Source of the DNA: Pseudomonadota bacterium
GTDB lineage: Bacteria > Desulfobacterota > Desulfobacteria > Desulfobacterales > RPRI01
NCBI GenBank assembly: GCA_018901125.1
Contig: JAHIFE010000175.1
Coordinates: forward strand, 1 to 64,000
Direction of reading: 5' to 3'
DNA length: 64,000 bases
The stretch's first letter is position 1. Each line of letters begins with the position of its first letter. The position numbers were made by a program, and so were the translations under genes. Of the stretch, positions 17,984 to 27,038 are shown piece by piece. Below the pieces are notes generated by a model. That model saw only the letters and a list, made by a program, of their open reading frames with translations. It did no database searches and was not told where the DNA came from.

Positions 17984-19162
17984 ATGTTAGAGAAATATCG
18001 TTATAATGTTGCCAGATGTGCAAGGTGTGGTATCTGTCGAGCAAAATACTCCGAAAAGGTTCATTATGTTTGCCCCGTCAGGGAGCATACCGGAGGATTT
18101 GAACATTATTTCAGCAGAGGAAGAGTTGCTGTTGCCGCAGGAATTCTGGAGGGCGCCATTGATTATTCTCCAGAACTTGTTGATGTGCTTTATACCTGTC
18201 TTGGCTGTAAAAGTTGCGTGGAGCAATGCGGGTCAGTAGATATGAGAAACGGCAAATCCCTGGTTGATACGGCAAAAATAGTCCGTGAAATGAGAGAAGA
18301 TGCGATTGCATTGGGTTTGGAACCCAAAATAATGCAGGAACTTCACGCTACCGTATCTAAAACCAAGAACACCTTTGGGGGAAACCTGGAGGAGAAGAAT
18401 AAACTGGCTAAAAAGTTTGAACTCCCGGAAAAGGGTGACACAATCTTTTTTTCCGGGTGCTATGGTGTCTATCGGGATCGTAAAGAAGCGGAAGCGACAA
18501 TAAAAATTCTCAAGGCTACAGGAGCAGCACCCGCATATCTGGCCGATAAGGAGTGGTGTTGCGGGGTTATGGAGTACTGGGGCGGCAATACCAAAGTGGC
18601 TAGAGATATGGCCCTGCATAACCTTGAGGCCTTAACTACAGCAGGGGTTAAGACATTGGTAACCGCATGTTCCGGTTGCTTAGATACCATTAAGGATATA
18701 TATCCCGAGATTATAGAAGACAAGCTTCCCTTCAAGGTCATTCACATAAGTGAATATCTGGCGGATCTGGTTGAGAAAGGGGAGTTGAAATTTACCAAAG
18801 AGATCAATAAAACCGTGACCTACCATGACCCCTGTCATTTAGGAAGGCACGCAAGGATATTTGACGCACCCAGGAAAGTAATCGAAAGCATACCCGGTAT
18901 CACACTCAAGGAGATGGAAAGAAACAGAGAGGCTTCCGGTTGTTGTGGTAGTGGCATAGGGGCGGTTAGGGCATTGGAACCTGATTTAGCATTGGCTATT
19001 ACCAATGACAGAATTAAAGAGGCTGTAGCAACGGGTGCCGAAGTCCTTACATCGGCCTGCCCCATGTGTGTGGAACAACTTACGCTGGCAGGTAGGGCAT
19101 CAAAGGCTAAACTGGAATACATAAATCTTCCGGCATTGGTGGCTGAGGCTATGGGGCTATAA
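17984..19162 (+). CDS. GlcF/HdrD-type Fe-S protein with two CCG domains, copy 1
   Basis: A 392-residue electron-transfer subunit. The N-terminus has a cluster motif C12-C15-C18 with C30-Pro and a second CLGCKSCVEQC (near 72-82), for two 4Fe-4S clusters. Two CCG (DUF3390/HdrB-type) domains follow: the first with SGCYG, EWCCG and ACSGC, the second with DPCHLGRH, SGCCGSG and ACPMC, the ligand sets that hold non-cubane 4Fe-4S clusters in heterodisulfide reductases. The first N-terminal cluster has an unusually long 11-residue gap before the fourth cysteine. Pairs with the GlcD-type gene just upstream. Confidence 0.88.
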   Translation: MLEKYRYNVARCARCGICRAKYSEKVHYVCPVREHTGGFEHYFSRGRVAVAAGILEGAIDYSPELVDVLYTCLGCKSCVEQCGSVDMRNGKSLVDTAKIVREMREDAIALGLEPKIMQELHATVSKTKNTFGGNLEEKNKLAKKFELPEKGDTIFFSGCYGVYRDRKEAEATIKILKATGAAPAYLADKEWCCGVMEYWGGNTKVARDMALHNLEALTTAGVKTLVTACSGCLDTIKDIYPEIIEDKLPFKVIHISEYLADLVEKGELKFTKEINKTVTYHDPCHLGRHARIFDAPRKVIESIPGITLKEMERNREASGCCGSGIGAVRALEPDLALAITNDRIKEAVATGAEVLTSACPMCVEQLTLAGRASKAKLEYINLPALVAEAMGL

Positions 19163-19183
19163 TTTGGTTTCGGGTGTCAGGCG

Positions 19184-19216
19184 TCAGGTGTCAGAAACTA
19201 AACTGCTGACACCTGA
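19184..19216. repeat. Hairpin between GlcF-type gene and lipoate carrier
   Basis: TCAGGTGTCAG (19184-19194) and CTGACACCTGA (19206-19216) form a perfect 11-bp stem with an 11-base loop; degenerate GTCAG/CACTGA copies flank it. There is no T run, so it more likely stabilises or processes the message than ends it. It may set the carrier gene apart in expression level. Confidence 0.6.
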
Positions 19217-19260
19217 ACACTGAAAACTGATCCCTTATTTATATTTCGAAAGGAAAGAAA

Positions 19261-19701
19261 ATGGCAGAGATTAACGGATATGATATGCCCGATGATTTGT
19301 ACTATCATAAGGAACACATCTGGGCCAGGGTTGAATTCAAAAAGGTCAGAGTTGGAGTAACTGATTTTGCGCAGAAATCGGCTGGCGATATAGTTTATGT
19401 CGACCTGCCGTTTGAAGGAGATGAAGTAAAGCAGGGTGAACCATTCGGCAAGATGCAATCCGCCAAATGGATTGGCGAATTGTATGCGCCGATAAGCGGT
19501 GAAATCATTTCAGTCAATGAGATTTTGGGCGGGAAACCTACACTGATAAACCAAAGCCCATATGAATCCGGCTGGGTAATTGTTATCAGGCCAAGTAATC
19601 TTGAAGAAGAACTTAAGACACTGATGACGCATAAGACCGGATTGGCGGATTGGTTACAAGGAGAAATAGACAGGGTTAAGGTCCAAACGGAAGGAGCGTA
19701 A
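19261..19701 (+). CDS. GcvH-like lipoate-binding carrier protein (LbpA-like)
   Basis: A 146-residue lipoyl-carrier protein. It follows the glycine-cleavage H protein pattern: HIWARVE, VGVTDFAQKSAGDIVYVDLP, then GKMQSAKWIGELYAPISGE, in which Lys69 is at the position that receives lipoate. The gene lies inside a redox gene run with no gcvT, gcvP or lpd, and close to genes for an alternative lipoate assembly route, so it is more likely a dedicated carrier like the LbpA of sHdr sulfur-oxidation systems than part of glycine cleavage. The lipoyl arm would carry a substrate fragment or electrons between the GlcD/GlcF and HdrBC modules (inference). It ends 10 bases before the second GlcD-type gene. 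Confidence 0.85.
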   Translation: MAEINGYDMPDDLYYHKEHIWARVEFKKVRVGVTDFAQKSAGDIVYVDLPFEGDEVKQGEPFGKMQSAKWIGELYAPISGEIISVNEILGGKPTLINQSPYESGWVIVIRPSNLEEELKTLMTHKTGLADWLQGEIDRVKVQTEGA

Positions 19702-19711
19702 GAAATATCTG

Positions 19712-21181
19712 ATGTCTGTATATGAAGATATAGCGGCAATAGTCGGTGAGGAAAGGATAAGCGAAAGCAATCTTGATCGTATTTGCTATAGTCATGATCT
19801 GGCTCCTCTTCCTGATGATTTGCTTAAGGGATTTGGGGCAACCAAACCTGATGTTGTTGTTAGGCCCGGCAATTTATCACACGTTGCAGACATCATGAAA
19901 TATGCATCCGGTAAGAACATTCCCGTTTCACCCAGGGGCGGAGGTTCATGGGGGCTTGGAGGAGTTATTCCGGTTGGCGGAGGAATTGTTTTAGATTTAA
20001 GCGGAATGAACCGCATTATAGAAGTAAACATTGAAGATGAGTATGTGACGGTAGAAACCGGTGTAGAGTGGAAACGACTAACAAATGCTATCAAAAAACA
20101 TGGATTTTATGTTGGTGCTTGTCCTACAAGCGCTCCGGTTGCTACTGTCGGCGGTTATATTTCAACAGGAGGTTCTTCCGGCATAGGTGTTTCTCAGCAC
20201 GGGCCGCTTGGTGACCATATAATATCTCTAAAAGTTGTACTTGCAGATGGAACGGTTGTCCAGACGAACCCATGGGATTCATGGGTTTTTGTAGGTTCTG
20301 AAGGAACTTTGGGAATAGTTTGTGAAGCAACCATCAAGATATTCAAGAAGAGTAAAATGAAACATATGCTGTTTGGCTTTGACAGCCTTGATGCCGGATT
20401 GGAGGCTGTTATAAAGTTAAACGAAATAAATCCTTATTATTTTACAATTATGGATGATGGCTTTATCAGGTTGTTAAAAGAAAAAGGAAGTCAGCTTCCT
20501 GAAAGTAAAATGATATTGTCGATTACTTTAAATGATATGGACGGTGTGCAGGAAGAAAAAGAAAAAATAATAGAATCAGTTTGCCGTGGAACCAGATTAT
20601 CTGATGATATGGCTGAAGAAGAATGGGAAAACAGATATAAGACAGCACTTAGCATTAAAAGCCTTGGGCCTACGCTGTTGACACAGGAAATCAGACTTCC
20701 TGCCAGATTTCTGGGGCAGGCGCTGAGCGAATGGAAAACCGTTTTAAAGGGAAAAAGGTTCGCTTTCAAAGGTGTTTGCAGTGATAATGGGGCTATAAAT
20801 CTTTTTCCTGTAGTACTGACAGATGAAAGAAATAAAAATGAGTTTATTAAGACTCTTTCTTATACCCGTGAAATTGCAAGAATTGGAAGAAAATATAATG
20901 GCGATGTTTATGGTATAGGACTTTTTAACTCAAACCAGATGACAGATATTCATGGCAAATCACTTGAAGTAATGAAAGAGATAAAAATGATTTTGGATTC
21001 AAAGAACATACTTAATCCGGGTAAAACGGTTGAAAGCCCAATCCCTGATTTCTTCTTATCTTTTATTTTCACACTGATGAAACATGCGACACCTCTTTTT
21101 GCTTTCCTTGCAAAAAGCGTAAATCGCCTTCCGGATAGTTTTGTAAATAATGCTTCAAAGTTCTTAAAGGGTAGAAAGTGA
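19712..21181 (+). CDS. FAD-binding oxidase, GlcD type, copy 2
   Basis: A 489-residue flavoprotein. The PCMH FAD domain (about 45-220) shows PRGGGSWGLGG (74-84), TVGGYISTGGSSGIG and VGSEGTLGIVCEAT; the cap domain ends in DSKNILNPGKTVE. Unlike copy 1 it has a C-terminal extension of about 50 residues with a hydrophobic stretch (FFLSFIFTLMKH and LFAFLAKSVNRL), which may anchor it to the membrane. It overlaps the GlcF-type gene downstream by four bases, so the two are translationally coupled. Sequence similarity to copy 1 is low, indicating a different substrate or an old duplication. Confidence 0.87.
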   Translation: MSVYEDIAAIVGEERISESNLDRICYSHDLAPLPDDLLKGFGATKPDVVVRPGNLSHVADIMKYASGKNIPVSPRGGGSWGLGGVIPVGGGIVLDLSGMNRIIEVNIEDEYVTVETGVEWKRLTNAIKKHGFYVGACPTSAPVATVGGYISTGGSSGIGVSQHGPLGDHIISLKVVLADGTVVQTNPWDSWVFVGSEGTLGIVCEATIKIFKKSKMKHMLFGFDSLDAGLEAVIKLNEINPYYFTIMDDGFIRLLKEKGSQLPESKMILSITLNDMDGVQEEKEKIIESVCRGTRLSDDMAEEEWENRYKTALSIKSLGPTLLTQEIRLPARFLGQALSEWKTVLKGKRFAFKGVCSDNGAINLFPVVLTDERNKNEFIKTLSYTREIARIGRKYNGDVYGIGLFNSNQMTDIHGKSLEVMKEIKMILDSKNILNPGKTVESPIPDFFLSFIFTLMKHATPLFAFLAKSVNRLPDSFVNNASKFLKGRK

Positions 21182-22290
21182 AACAACAAATAAACGATTT
21201 AATATCCAAGGATGTTTATACCTGTGCCAGCTGCGGCTTCTGCCGTTTTGGGTGCCCCGTATCCAAGAATGTGGGTTTTGAAAGCCAAACGGCAAGAGGA
21301 AGAATGTATCTTCTGAAAAAATATCTTGAGGGCGGATTGGAATATGACAAAGATTTGATTGAATCATTTTATACTTGCGCTTTATGCGGAAACTGTAATG
21401 AGATCTGTCCGACAGGTGTTGATTATCTTGAAATTGTCTCACATTTAAGAAAACAGTTCGTAGAATCGGGGAAACTTCCTGAATCCCAAAAAATGTTAAG
21501 AGATAATCTGACAAAATGCGGAAATCCTTTTGCCAAGGATAAAGAAGAAAGAGGGGCATGGCTTCCTCCCCAATACCGTGAGCCCAAAAAAAGCAAATAT
21601 CTTTATTTTGTAGGCTGTTCATCTTCATATTCTTCTACAAGAATCGCCAAATCAATTATGAGAATATTAGAGAGTGTGAAATTTGATTTTACTGTAATGG
21701 GAAATCTGGAAAGCTGCTGTGGAGATCCTTTGTTTCGAATGGGTGAAGAAGATCAGGCAAATGCATTGATGCAGAAAAATATTGATGTATTTGATAATCT
21801 TGGGGTTGAAACTATTTTTGCCTCCTGCGCCGGATGTTATAAAACATTAAAAAACAAGTTTCCAAAAAAATATAAGGTGCTGCATATAACCCAACTTCTC
21901 CATCAGTTGGTTGAACAGAAAACACTAGTATTCAAAAAAGAACTCCCCAATAAAATTATATACTTTGACGGATGCGACATAGGAAGACATTGCAAAACTT
22001 ATGAAGAACCCAGGGAATTGTTGAAAGCAATCCCGGGGGTTGAATTGCTTGAGTTCGACTACAACAGAGATGAAGCCATGTGTTGCGGAGGCCCTTTTGC
22101 AGCGAGTGATCCGAACCTTGCGGCAAAAATAGCCGAAGACAGAGTGAGAGAAGCGGAAGAACAAGGAGCAGAGATCATTGCCACCGCCTGTCCCACCTGT
22201 ATGGTTAATTTGAGGGAAGGGGCAAGAAGAATAGGAAGTGAAATAGAAGTTCAGGATATCACATTAATGCTGCCAAAATTAATTCGGTGA
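21178..22290 (+). CDS. GlcF/HdrD-type Fe-S protein with two CCG domains, copy 2
   Basis: A 370-residue Fe-S protein started by GTG inside the stop of the preceding gene. Two N-terminal 4Fe-4S motifs (CASCGFCRFGCP near 16-27 and CALCGNCNEICP near 67-78) are followed by two CCG domains: VGCSS, ESCCGDP and ASCAGC, then DGCDIGRH, AMCCGGP and ACPTC. All cysteines of both sets are present. It should accept electrons from the GlcD-type partner and hand them on to a quinone or another carrier. Confidence 0.88.
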   Translation: MKQQINDLISKDVYTCASCGFCRFGCPVSKNVGFESQTARGRMYLLKKYLEGGLEYDKDLIESFYTCALCGNCNEICPTGVDYLEIVSHLRKQFVESGKLPESQKMLRDNLTKCGNPFAKDKEERGAWLPPQYREPKKSKYLYFVGCSSSYSSTRIAKSIMRILESVKFDFTVMGNLESCCGDPLFRMGEEDQANALMQKNIDVFDNLGVETIFASCAGCYKTLKNKFPKKYKVLHITQLLHQLVEQKTLVFKKELPNKIIYFDGCDIGRHCKTYEEPRELLKAIPGVELLEFDYNRDEAMCCGGPFAASDPNLAAKIAEDRVREAEEQGAEIIATACPTCMVNLREGARRIGSEIEVQDITLMLPKLIR

Positions 22291-22294
22291 AAAA

Positions 22295-23101
22295 TTGAAT
22301 AATATACTTAAATGGATAGATACAGAAATTGTTGAGTTAAACGGCGACGCTACTATTAGCGATGTTAATGCCGAACTGGGAGAATATTGCCTTCCTGTTG
22401 AGCCGTTAAGCGCAAAAAAAACAATCAGCCGGTTTGTTAAAGAAGGCGGGATAGGGTATAATTCCCTGCGAAACGGAACGCTCGGTTCTTCAATATTTCA
22501 GTTGTCCTCAACATTTTCCGGTACCAAGTTTACTTATGGCAGCAAATATAAAACTCTTTACAATGCAGGGTATCCATTGCACAGGATCATCGAGGCGCCA
22601 TCATTTTTTAAAGAAATGACCCAAAAATTTGACCAAATAGAAAATATAGTATTGCCTGTCAGAAAAAATAAAGCCGTAGAACTGACTTTTAACAATGGCC
22701 AACTTGATCAATTTAATCAAAATCATACCCCTGACCATGCATCCAATATTATTTTTATTAATGATTTTGGAGCTAAACTAATGGGCTTGGAAGGAGAAGG
22801 AGTTGTTACAACTTATCTTCGTTACAACCAGACGAATGGAGAAATAAAAAAGGGAATATGGGAAAAAAGGTTTCTGGAAGACATGATTCCTGATGATCAC
22901 AATACTATAAAGTTTCTTACAATGAACAGCCGGGTTACGGAAATATATAAGGTTTTTAATGAAAACTCAAAAGGTCTTTTTTTTGCATTACGTGTACATA
23001 AGGGTATCCTGGTTTTGATGTCCGGGGAAAAAAGACAGCTTGATACGATCGGTGAAAGTATTCGTAGTATTCCTCTGACCTTTGAAATAGGGGCTTTATA
23101 A
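22295..23101 (+). CDS. GlcE-like protein with a reduced FAD-binding domain
   Basis: A 268-residue protein placed directly after GlcD/GlcF copy 2, where glcE sits in many glycolate oxidase operons. The N-terminal half (EYCLPVEPLSAKKTISRFVK, GIGYNSLRNGTLGSSIFQLS, LYNAGYPLHRI) follows the pattern of the GlcE/PCMH domain, but the usual PRGGG loop is missing, the domain is short and the C-terminal half has no known motif. It may be a structural subunit that no longer binds FAD. The last base of its stop codon is the first base of the next gene's ATG, indicating coupling. Assignment is tentative. Confidence 0.5.
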   Translation: MNNILKWIDTEIVELNGDATISDVNAELGEYCLPVEPLSAKKTISRFVKEGGIGYNSLRNGTLGSSIFQLSSTFSGTKFTYGSKYKTLYNAGYPLHRIIEAPSFFKEMTQKFDQIENIVLPVRKNKAVELTFNNGQLDQFNQNHTPDHASNIIFINDFGAKLMGLEGEGVVTTYLRYNQTNGEIKKGIWEKRFLEDMIPDDHNTIKFLTMNSRVTEIYKVFNENSKGLFFALRVHKGILVLMSGEKRQLDTIGESIRSIPLTFEIGAL

Positions 23102-24660
23102 TGGATGATTGGCGGTTATTGGATACGGGAGTCTTAAGCGCAGCAGAAAACATGGCCTTAGATGAGGTGATATTAGAGGCGAGAAGTAAGGAATTTATTC
23201 CCAATACCCTTCGTTTTTTACAATTTAACCCACCGGCGGTCCTGGTCGGCTACTATCAAGGCGTAGAGCAGGAAGTGAGAACAAAATATTGTCGGGAACA
23301 AACCATTGATATTAACAGACGAATGACCGGGGGCGGGGCTATATTTTTTGACCGTTCGCAGCTTGGCTGGGGGATATATGCCTTAAAAAAAGATATAGGA
23401 GCTGCAAATTTAGAGATATTATTTAAAAAGATATGTCAGGCCGTTATTCTTGGGTTAAAGAGGTTTGGCATTGATGCTAAATATCGGCCTAAAAATGATA
23501 TAGAAGTAGCAGGCAAAAAGATTTCAGGAACAGGCGGCACTGAAGAAAAAAGCGCATTTTTATTTCAGGGAACCCTGCTTATGGATTTTGACGTTGATAC
23601 CATGCTTAAATCTCTCCGAATCCCAACTGAGAAGTTAATGGATAAAGGGATAGAGTCCGCCAGAGAACGCATTACATGTCTTAAGTGGGAACTGGGATAC
23701 CTGCCAAAGTTGAGCGAGGTCAAGGATGCGATCAGAGAAGGCTTCGAAGAAACATTTAAAATCAAATTTGCAGAAGGCCGATTGACAGAATATGAACAGG
23801 GGCTGCTTGCGAATAAGATAGATAGATTTAAATCGAATGAGTGGATTTATCAAAGAAAAGGATCTGTTGAAAAACTTCCGATCTTAACCTCAAGTTACAG
23901 AACAAAAGGCGGATCAATTCAGGTTTCTTTAGCTATTAATGTTGAGACCAATATCATTCAGAGTGTTTTAATTACGGGTGATTTCTTTGCCCATCCGAAA
24001 AGCGCCTTATTTGACCTGGAAGCGGCCTTAAAATTTACTCGTGCTGAAAAAGAAAGAATACAGGAAGTAGTTTATGATTTCTTTGAAAAGGAAAAGGGGT
24101 TATTTCCGGATATATCTCCTTCTGATTTTGTCGATGCAATATATGAGGCGGTAGAAAAAGGTGAATGCTTAAAACATGGAATCTCTTCGCCTGAAGCTAA
24201 CAGGATCTTTACCGTAAATGGTACTTTTGATGAGATAATCAAACAGAAACCATCTTACTTATTGCTTCCATATTGCGCCAAGCTTGTTGATTGTGAACAT
24301 AGACATAAGAGGGAGTGCGTGGACTGCGGGGAATGCAGTGTTGGTGATGTTTATCGTTTGGCAAGTGAAAAAGGATTAAGCCCTGTTACTATTACCAGTT
24401 TTGAGGACTTGATGGAAACCCTTGCCGATATGGAATCTAAAGGGATTAAGTCTTATATCGGAAGCTGCTGCAGACAGTTTTATATCAAACACCGGAAGGA
24501 CTTTGAAATGGCAAAGCTTTGCGGCATATTGATCGATATTGAAAATACTACCTGTTATGAACTGGGAAAAGAGAATGAGGCCTATAGCGGTGTCTTTAAA
24601 GGTCAAACCGAACTGGATGCAGGATTGATCAGCAAGATATTGAATAGTTGCGAGCAGTAA
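23101..24660 (+). CDS. Lipoate-protein ligase fused to DUF116
   Basis: A 519-residue two-part enzyme. Residues 1-250 are an LplA-type catalytic domain: NRRMTGGGAIFFD (72-84) binds lipoyl-AMP and KNDIEVAGKKISG contains the conserved lysine (Lys140). Residues about 255-355 match the LplB-like accessory domain needed for adenylation. Residues about 380-515 are a DUF116 domain with a Cys-rich cluster (C392, C398, C406, C409, C412, then C456-C457, C474, C485), probably a metal or Fe-S site. It should attach octanoate or lipoate to the nearby carrier, as sLpl does in sHdr systems. The fusion to DUF116 hints that redox or metal chemistry is coupled to ligation. Confidence 0.85.
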   Translation: MDDWRLLDTGVLSAAENMALDEVILEARSKEFIPNTLRFLQFNPPAVLVGYYQGVEQEVRTKYCREQTIDINRRMTGGGAIFFDRSQLGWGIYALKKDIGAANLEILFKKICQAVILGLKRFGIDAKYRPKNDIEVAGKKISGTGGTEEKSAFLFQGTLLMDFDVDTMLKSLRIPTEKLMDKGIESARERITCLKWELGYLPKLSEVKDAIREGFEETFKIKFAEGRLTEYEQGLLANKIDRFKSNEWIYQRKGSVEKLPILTSSYRTKGGSIQVSLAINVETNIIQSVLITGDFFAHPKSALFDLEAALKFTRAEKERIQEVVYDFFEKEKGLFPDISPSDFVDAIYEAVEKGECLKHGISSPEANRIFTVNGTFDEIIKQKPSYLLLPYCAKLVDCEHRHKRECVDCGECSVGDVYRLASEKGLSPVTITSFEDLMETLADMESKGIKSYIGSCCRQFYIKHRKDFEMAKLCGILIDIENTTCYELGKENEAYSGVFKGQTELDAGLISKILNSCEQ

Positions 24661-24682
24661 TGATTCTGCGCAAGGTGGGTAA

Positions 24683-25753
24683 TTGAGCCGGAAATTAAAC
24701 TATGATTTAGTGATAGTTGGAGCAGGGCCTGCGGGTACTACGGCAGCTAGTATTGCATCCGGGAAGGGAATTCGCACATTAATAGTAGAGAAGAAGACCT
24801 GCATAGGATCGCCGGTTCAATGCGCTGAACATATTCCCAGACTATTGACGCAACAGGTTAATTTTAATAGCCGTTGTATCGCTCAGGAAGTCGGTATGAT
24901 GATAACGTATATGCCGGGTGGGGATATAATAGAGACAAAGGCGCCTGGGTATATAATAGACAGGTCGCTATTTGATAAAGGATTGGCCCTTGATGCAATC
25001 AGCAAAGGCGCTGATTTAATGATCAGGACTGTTGCTGTTTCCCGCAATGAGAAAGGTATTATTGTAAAAACGGGAGGCAAAGAAGTAAGTATTGAGGCAA
25101 AAGTGATTATCGGGGGCGATGGCCCAAACTCCACAGTAGGCGGTTGGATCAATCGGAGAAATAATGAATTTGTATCTGCCGCACAATGCGAAGTACTTCT
25201 CAATAAACCTATAGAATCAACACTTATCTATTTTGGCTTAGAATATATGGGTGGATATGGCTGGCTGTTTCCTAAAGGGCAAACGGCAAATGTTGGTGTA
25301 GGAATAAACAATAAGATCGGCCGCCAAAAACTTTCGGTATGCTTAAAACATTTATTAGACAGGTTGCAAAAGGAAGAAAAAATCAGGGACAAGAGTGCCG
25401 TTTCTTATACCGCAGGGCTGATTCCGGTTGGCGGGTGTCTTGATACCAGCCCATACGAAAACATATTGATAATTGGAGATGCCGCCGGACAGACAGATCC
25501 CATAACAGGCGCAGGTATTCCCCAGGCCGTTTCCTGCGGAAGGATTGCCGGAGAGGTCGCCGCAAAAGCCATTAAAGAAAATAATCTGGTGATTCTCGGT
25601 GAATATGAAAAGAGATGGAAAAATCTTTTTGGAAGATCGCTTGATAATGCTTATCAGAAGAGAAAGTTATTGGACAATCACTGGAAGGACGAACAATTAG
25701 ATCAAATTATCAGAAAAACATGGGTGGCCTTTGATGAGTATTGGAGACAATAA
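24683..25753 (+). CDS. lipT: Geranylgeranyl-reductase-family flavoprotein (LipT-like)
   Basis: A 356-residue FAD oxidoreductase. The dinucleotide fold is at the N-terminus (IVGAGPAGTTAA, glycines 13, 15, 18), followed by CIGSPVQCAEHIP and the second FAD contact IIGDAAGQTDPITGAGIPQA. By general family it is a geranylgeranyl-reductase-like protein, but in lipoate assembly clusters with LipS1/LipS2 such a protein is known as LipT and is thought to supply electrons for sulfur insertion. The surrounding ligase and radical SAM genes make that reading likely. The start is TTG at 24683 with AAGGTGGG upstream. A role in lipid saturation cannot be excluded. Confidence 0.75.
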   Translation: MSRKLNYDLVIVGAGPAGTTAASIASGKGIRTLIVEKKTCIGSPVQCAEHIPRLLTQQVNFNSRCIAQEVGMMITYMPGGDIIETKAPGYIIDRSLFDKGLALDAISKGADLMIRTVAVSRNEKGIIVKTGGKEVSIEAKVIIGGDGPNSTVGGWINRRNNEFVSAAQCEVLLNKPIESTLIYFGLEYMGGYGWLFPKGQTANVGVGINNKIGRQKLSVCLKHLLDRLQKEEKIRDKSAVSYTAGLIPVGGCLDTSPYENILIIGDAAGQTDPITGAGIPQAVSCGRIAGEVAAKAIKENNLVILGEYEKRWKNLFGRSLDNAYQKRKLLDNHWKDEQLDQIIRKTWVAFDEYWRQ

Positions 25754-26669
25754 TATTTCAGGGCTGATGTCTGAGGCCAGAGAACTTACATGGAAAAAAT
25801 GGGGGAAAAACATAGATTTCTATCTTCCGGGGATGATCACCTTAAATAAAGAAAAGGGGAAATATCCCGCTTTTTCCATTACCGGAGAATATTGTGAATT
25901 GAACTGCGACCATTGTGGTGGTCAACTATTAAAATCCATGATTCCTGCCGTTACTCCGGATCAATTAATAGAAAAATGTCTAAAGATAAATGAGTCCGGC
26001 AATCAGGGTTGTCTGATCAGCGGCGGTTGTCTTAAAAATGGAAGATTGCCCTGGGAGCCTTTCATTGATGCCATTTCTGAAGTTAAAAAACTTACCAACC
26101 TGAACATATCTATCCATTCCGGTCTGATAGATCTTGAAACGGCCAAAAGATTCAAGGATGCAGGAGTAGATCAGGTTCTGATCGATGTAATCGGAGATGA
26201 CGAAACTTTTAATACCGTTTGCCATACAAGTGCAGGCATTGAATCAATAAAAAATTCATTAATGGCCTTAAAGCAGACAGGAATTTCTATCGCCCCTCAC
26301 ATTGTGGCCGGTTTATACTATGGAAAGATTAAGGGTGAATTGGATGCATTAAGGATGATTGCCGAATTTAAACCCCCGATTCTGGTCATTGTAGTATTGA
26401 TGCCTTTGACCGGGACTCCGATGCAAAACATTTTACCGCCGGATCCTTTTGAGGTGGCAAAGCTCATAGCTATGGCAAGAATAGAAATGCCGGATACCAT
26501 TATTTCTCTGGGTTGCGCCCGCCCACGGGGAAAGATTAGTGAAAAGCTGGAAACACTGGCTATTGATTCCGGGGCGAATCGGATCGCTATCTGGTCCGAT
26601 GCAGCGATAAACAGAGCAAAGGAATACGGGTTAGAGATCGGATTCCATAAGACTTGTTGTAGTGTTTAG
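25734..26669 (+). CDS. Radical SAM protein, LipS-like lipoyl synthase component (first)
   Basis: A 311-residue radical SAM enzyme. The cluster motif is C54-x3-C58-x2-C61 in TGEYCELNCDHCGG. It overlaps the end of the LipT-like gene by 20 bases, so ATG 25734 is used rather than the TTG one codon earlier. In the alternative lipoate pathway two radical SAM proteins, LipS1 and LipS2, together insert two sulfur atoms into the octanoyl chain. This gene and the one at 28065-29099 are the candidates; I cannot say which is which from sequence alone. Several conserved cysteines near the C-terminus (LGCARPRGK, KTCCSV) may hold the second, sulfur-donating cluster. Confidence 0.78.
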   Translation: MSIGDNNISGLMSEARELTWKKWGKNIDFYLPGMITLNKEKGKYPAFSITGEYCELNCDHCGGQLLKSMIPAVTPDQLIEKCLKINESGNQGCLISGGCLKNGRLPWEPFIDAISEVKKLTNLNISIHSGLIDLETAKRFKDAGVDQVLIDVIGDDETFNTVCHTSAGIESIKNSLMALKQTGISIAPHIVAGLYYGKIKGELDALRMIAEFKPPILVIVVLMPLTGTPMQNILPPDPFEVAKLIAMARIEMPDTIISLGCARPRGKISEKLETLAIDSGANRIAIWSDAAINRAKEYGLEIGFHKTCCSV

Positions 26670-26678
26670 GAGGAGTTT

Positions 26679-27038
26679 GTGCCTGAATGTACTGGTTGTA
26701 TGGATTGCGAAAAGGTGTGTCCCCTCACTCCCTTCGGTATTGGAATCGGCAATATAATCAGAAAGCATATTGCCGGAAAAGAAGAAGACCTTATTGATAC
26801 GAAAGATATATGGCAATGCACAATGTGCTTTGCCTGCGACGATTCCTGTCCTATTGGCTTTAAGCCCAGAGAACTGATGATTCGTCTTCGGAGAAGATCC
26901 AAAAACTACCCTGAAGCCTACAAAAAACTGATAGCCGGAATAAGAAAATCCGGAAATGCTTTTCCCATGAAGGGAGAAGTTAACACAGATTACTCAGAAC
27001 TTTTCAAGTTGTGTATGCCCATGGATTTTTATAAATGA
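26679..27038 (+). CDS. HdrC-like 2x[4Fe-4S] protein
   Basis: A 119-residue ferredoxin-like subunit started by GTG, with AGGAGG nine bases upstream. Two cluster motifs are complete: C4-C7-C10-C14-Pro and C47-C50-C53-C57-Pro. The size and the helical linker between the clusters match HdrC of heterodisulfide reductases. It overlaps by four bases the HdrB-like gene that follows; the two should form one complex. Confidence 0.85.
   Translation: MPECTGCMDCEKVCPLTPFGIGIGNIIRKHIAGKEEDLIDTKDIWQCTMCFACDDSCPIGFKPRELMIRLRRRSKNYPEAYKKLIAGIRKSGNAFPMKGEVNTDYSELFKLCMPMDFYK

Noticed and set aside
19261-19701. Glycine cleavage H protein in its usual role
   Set aside because: No gcvT, gcvP or lpd is nearby and the neighbours are lipoate assembly and Hdr/Glc-type genes; a dedicated carrier fits better, although the sequence alone cannot exclude the usual role.
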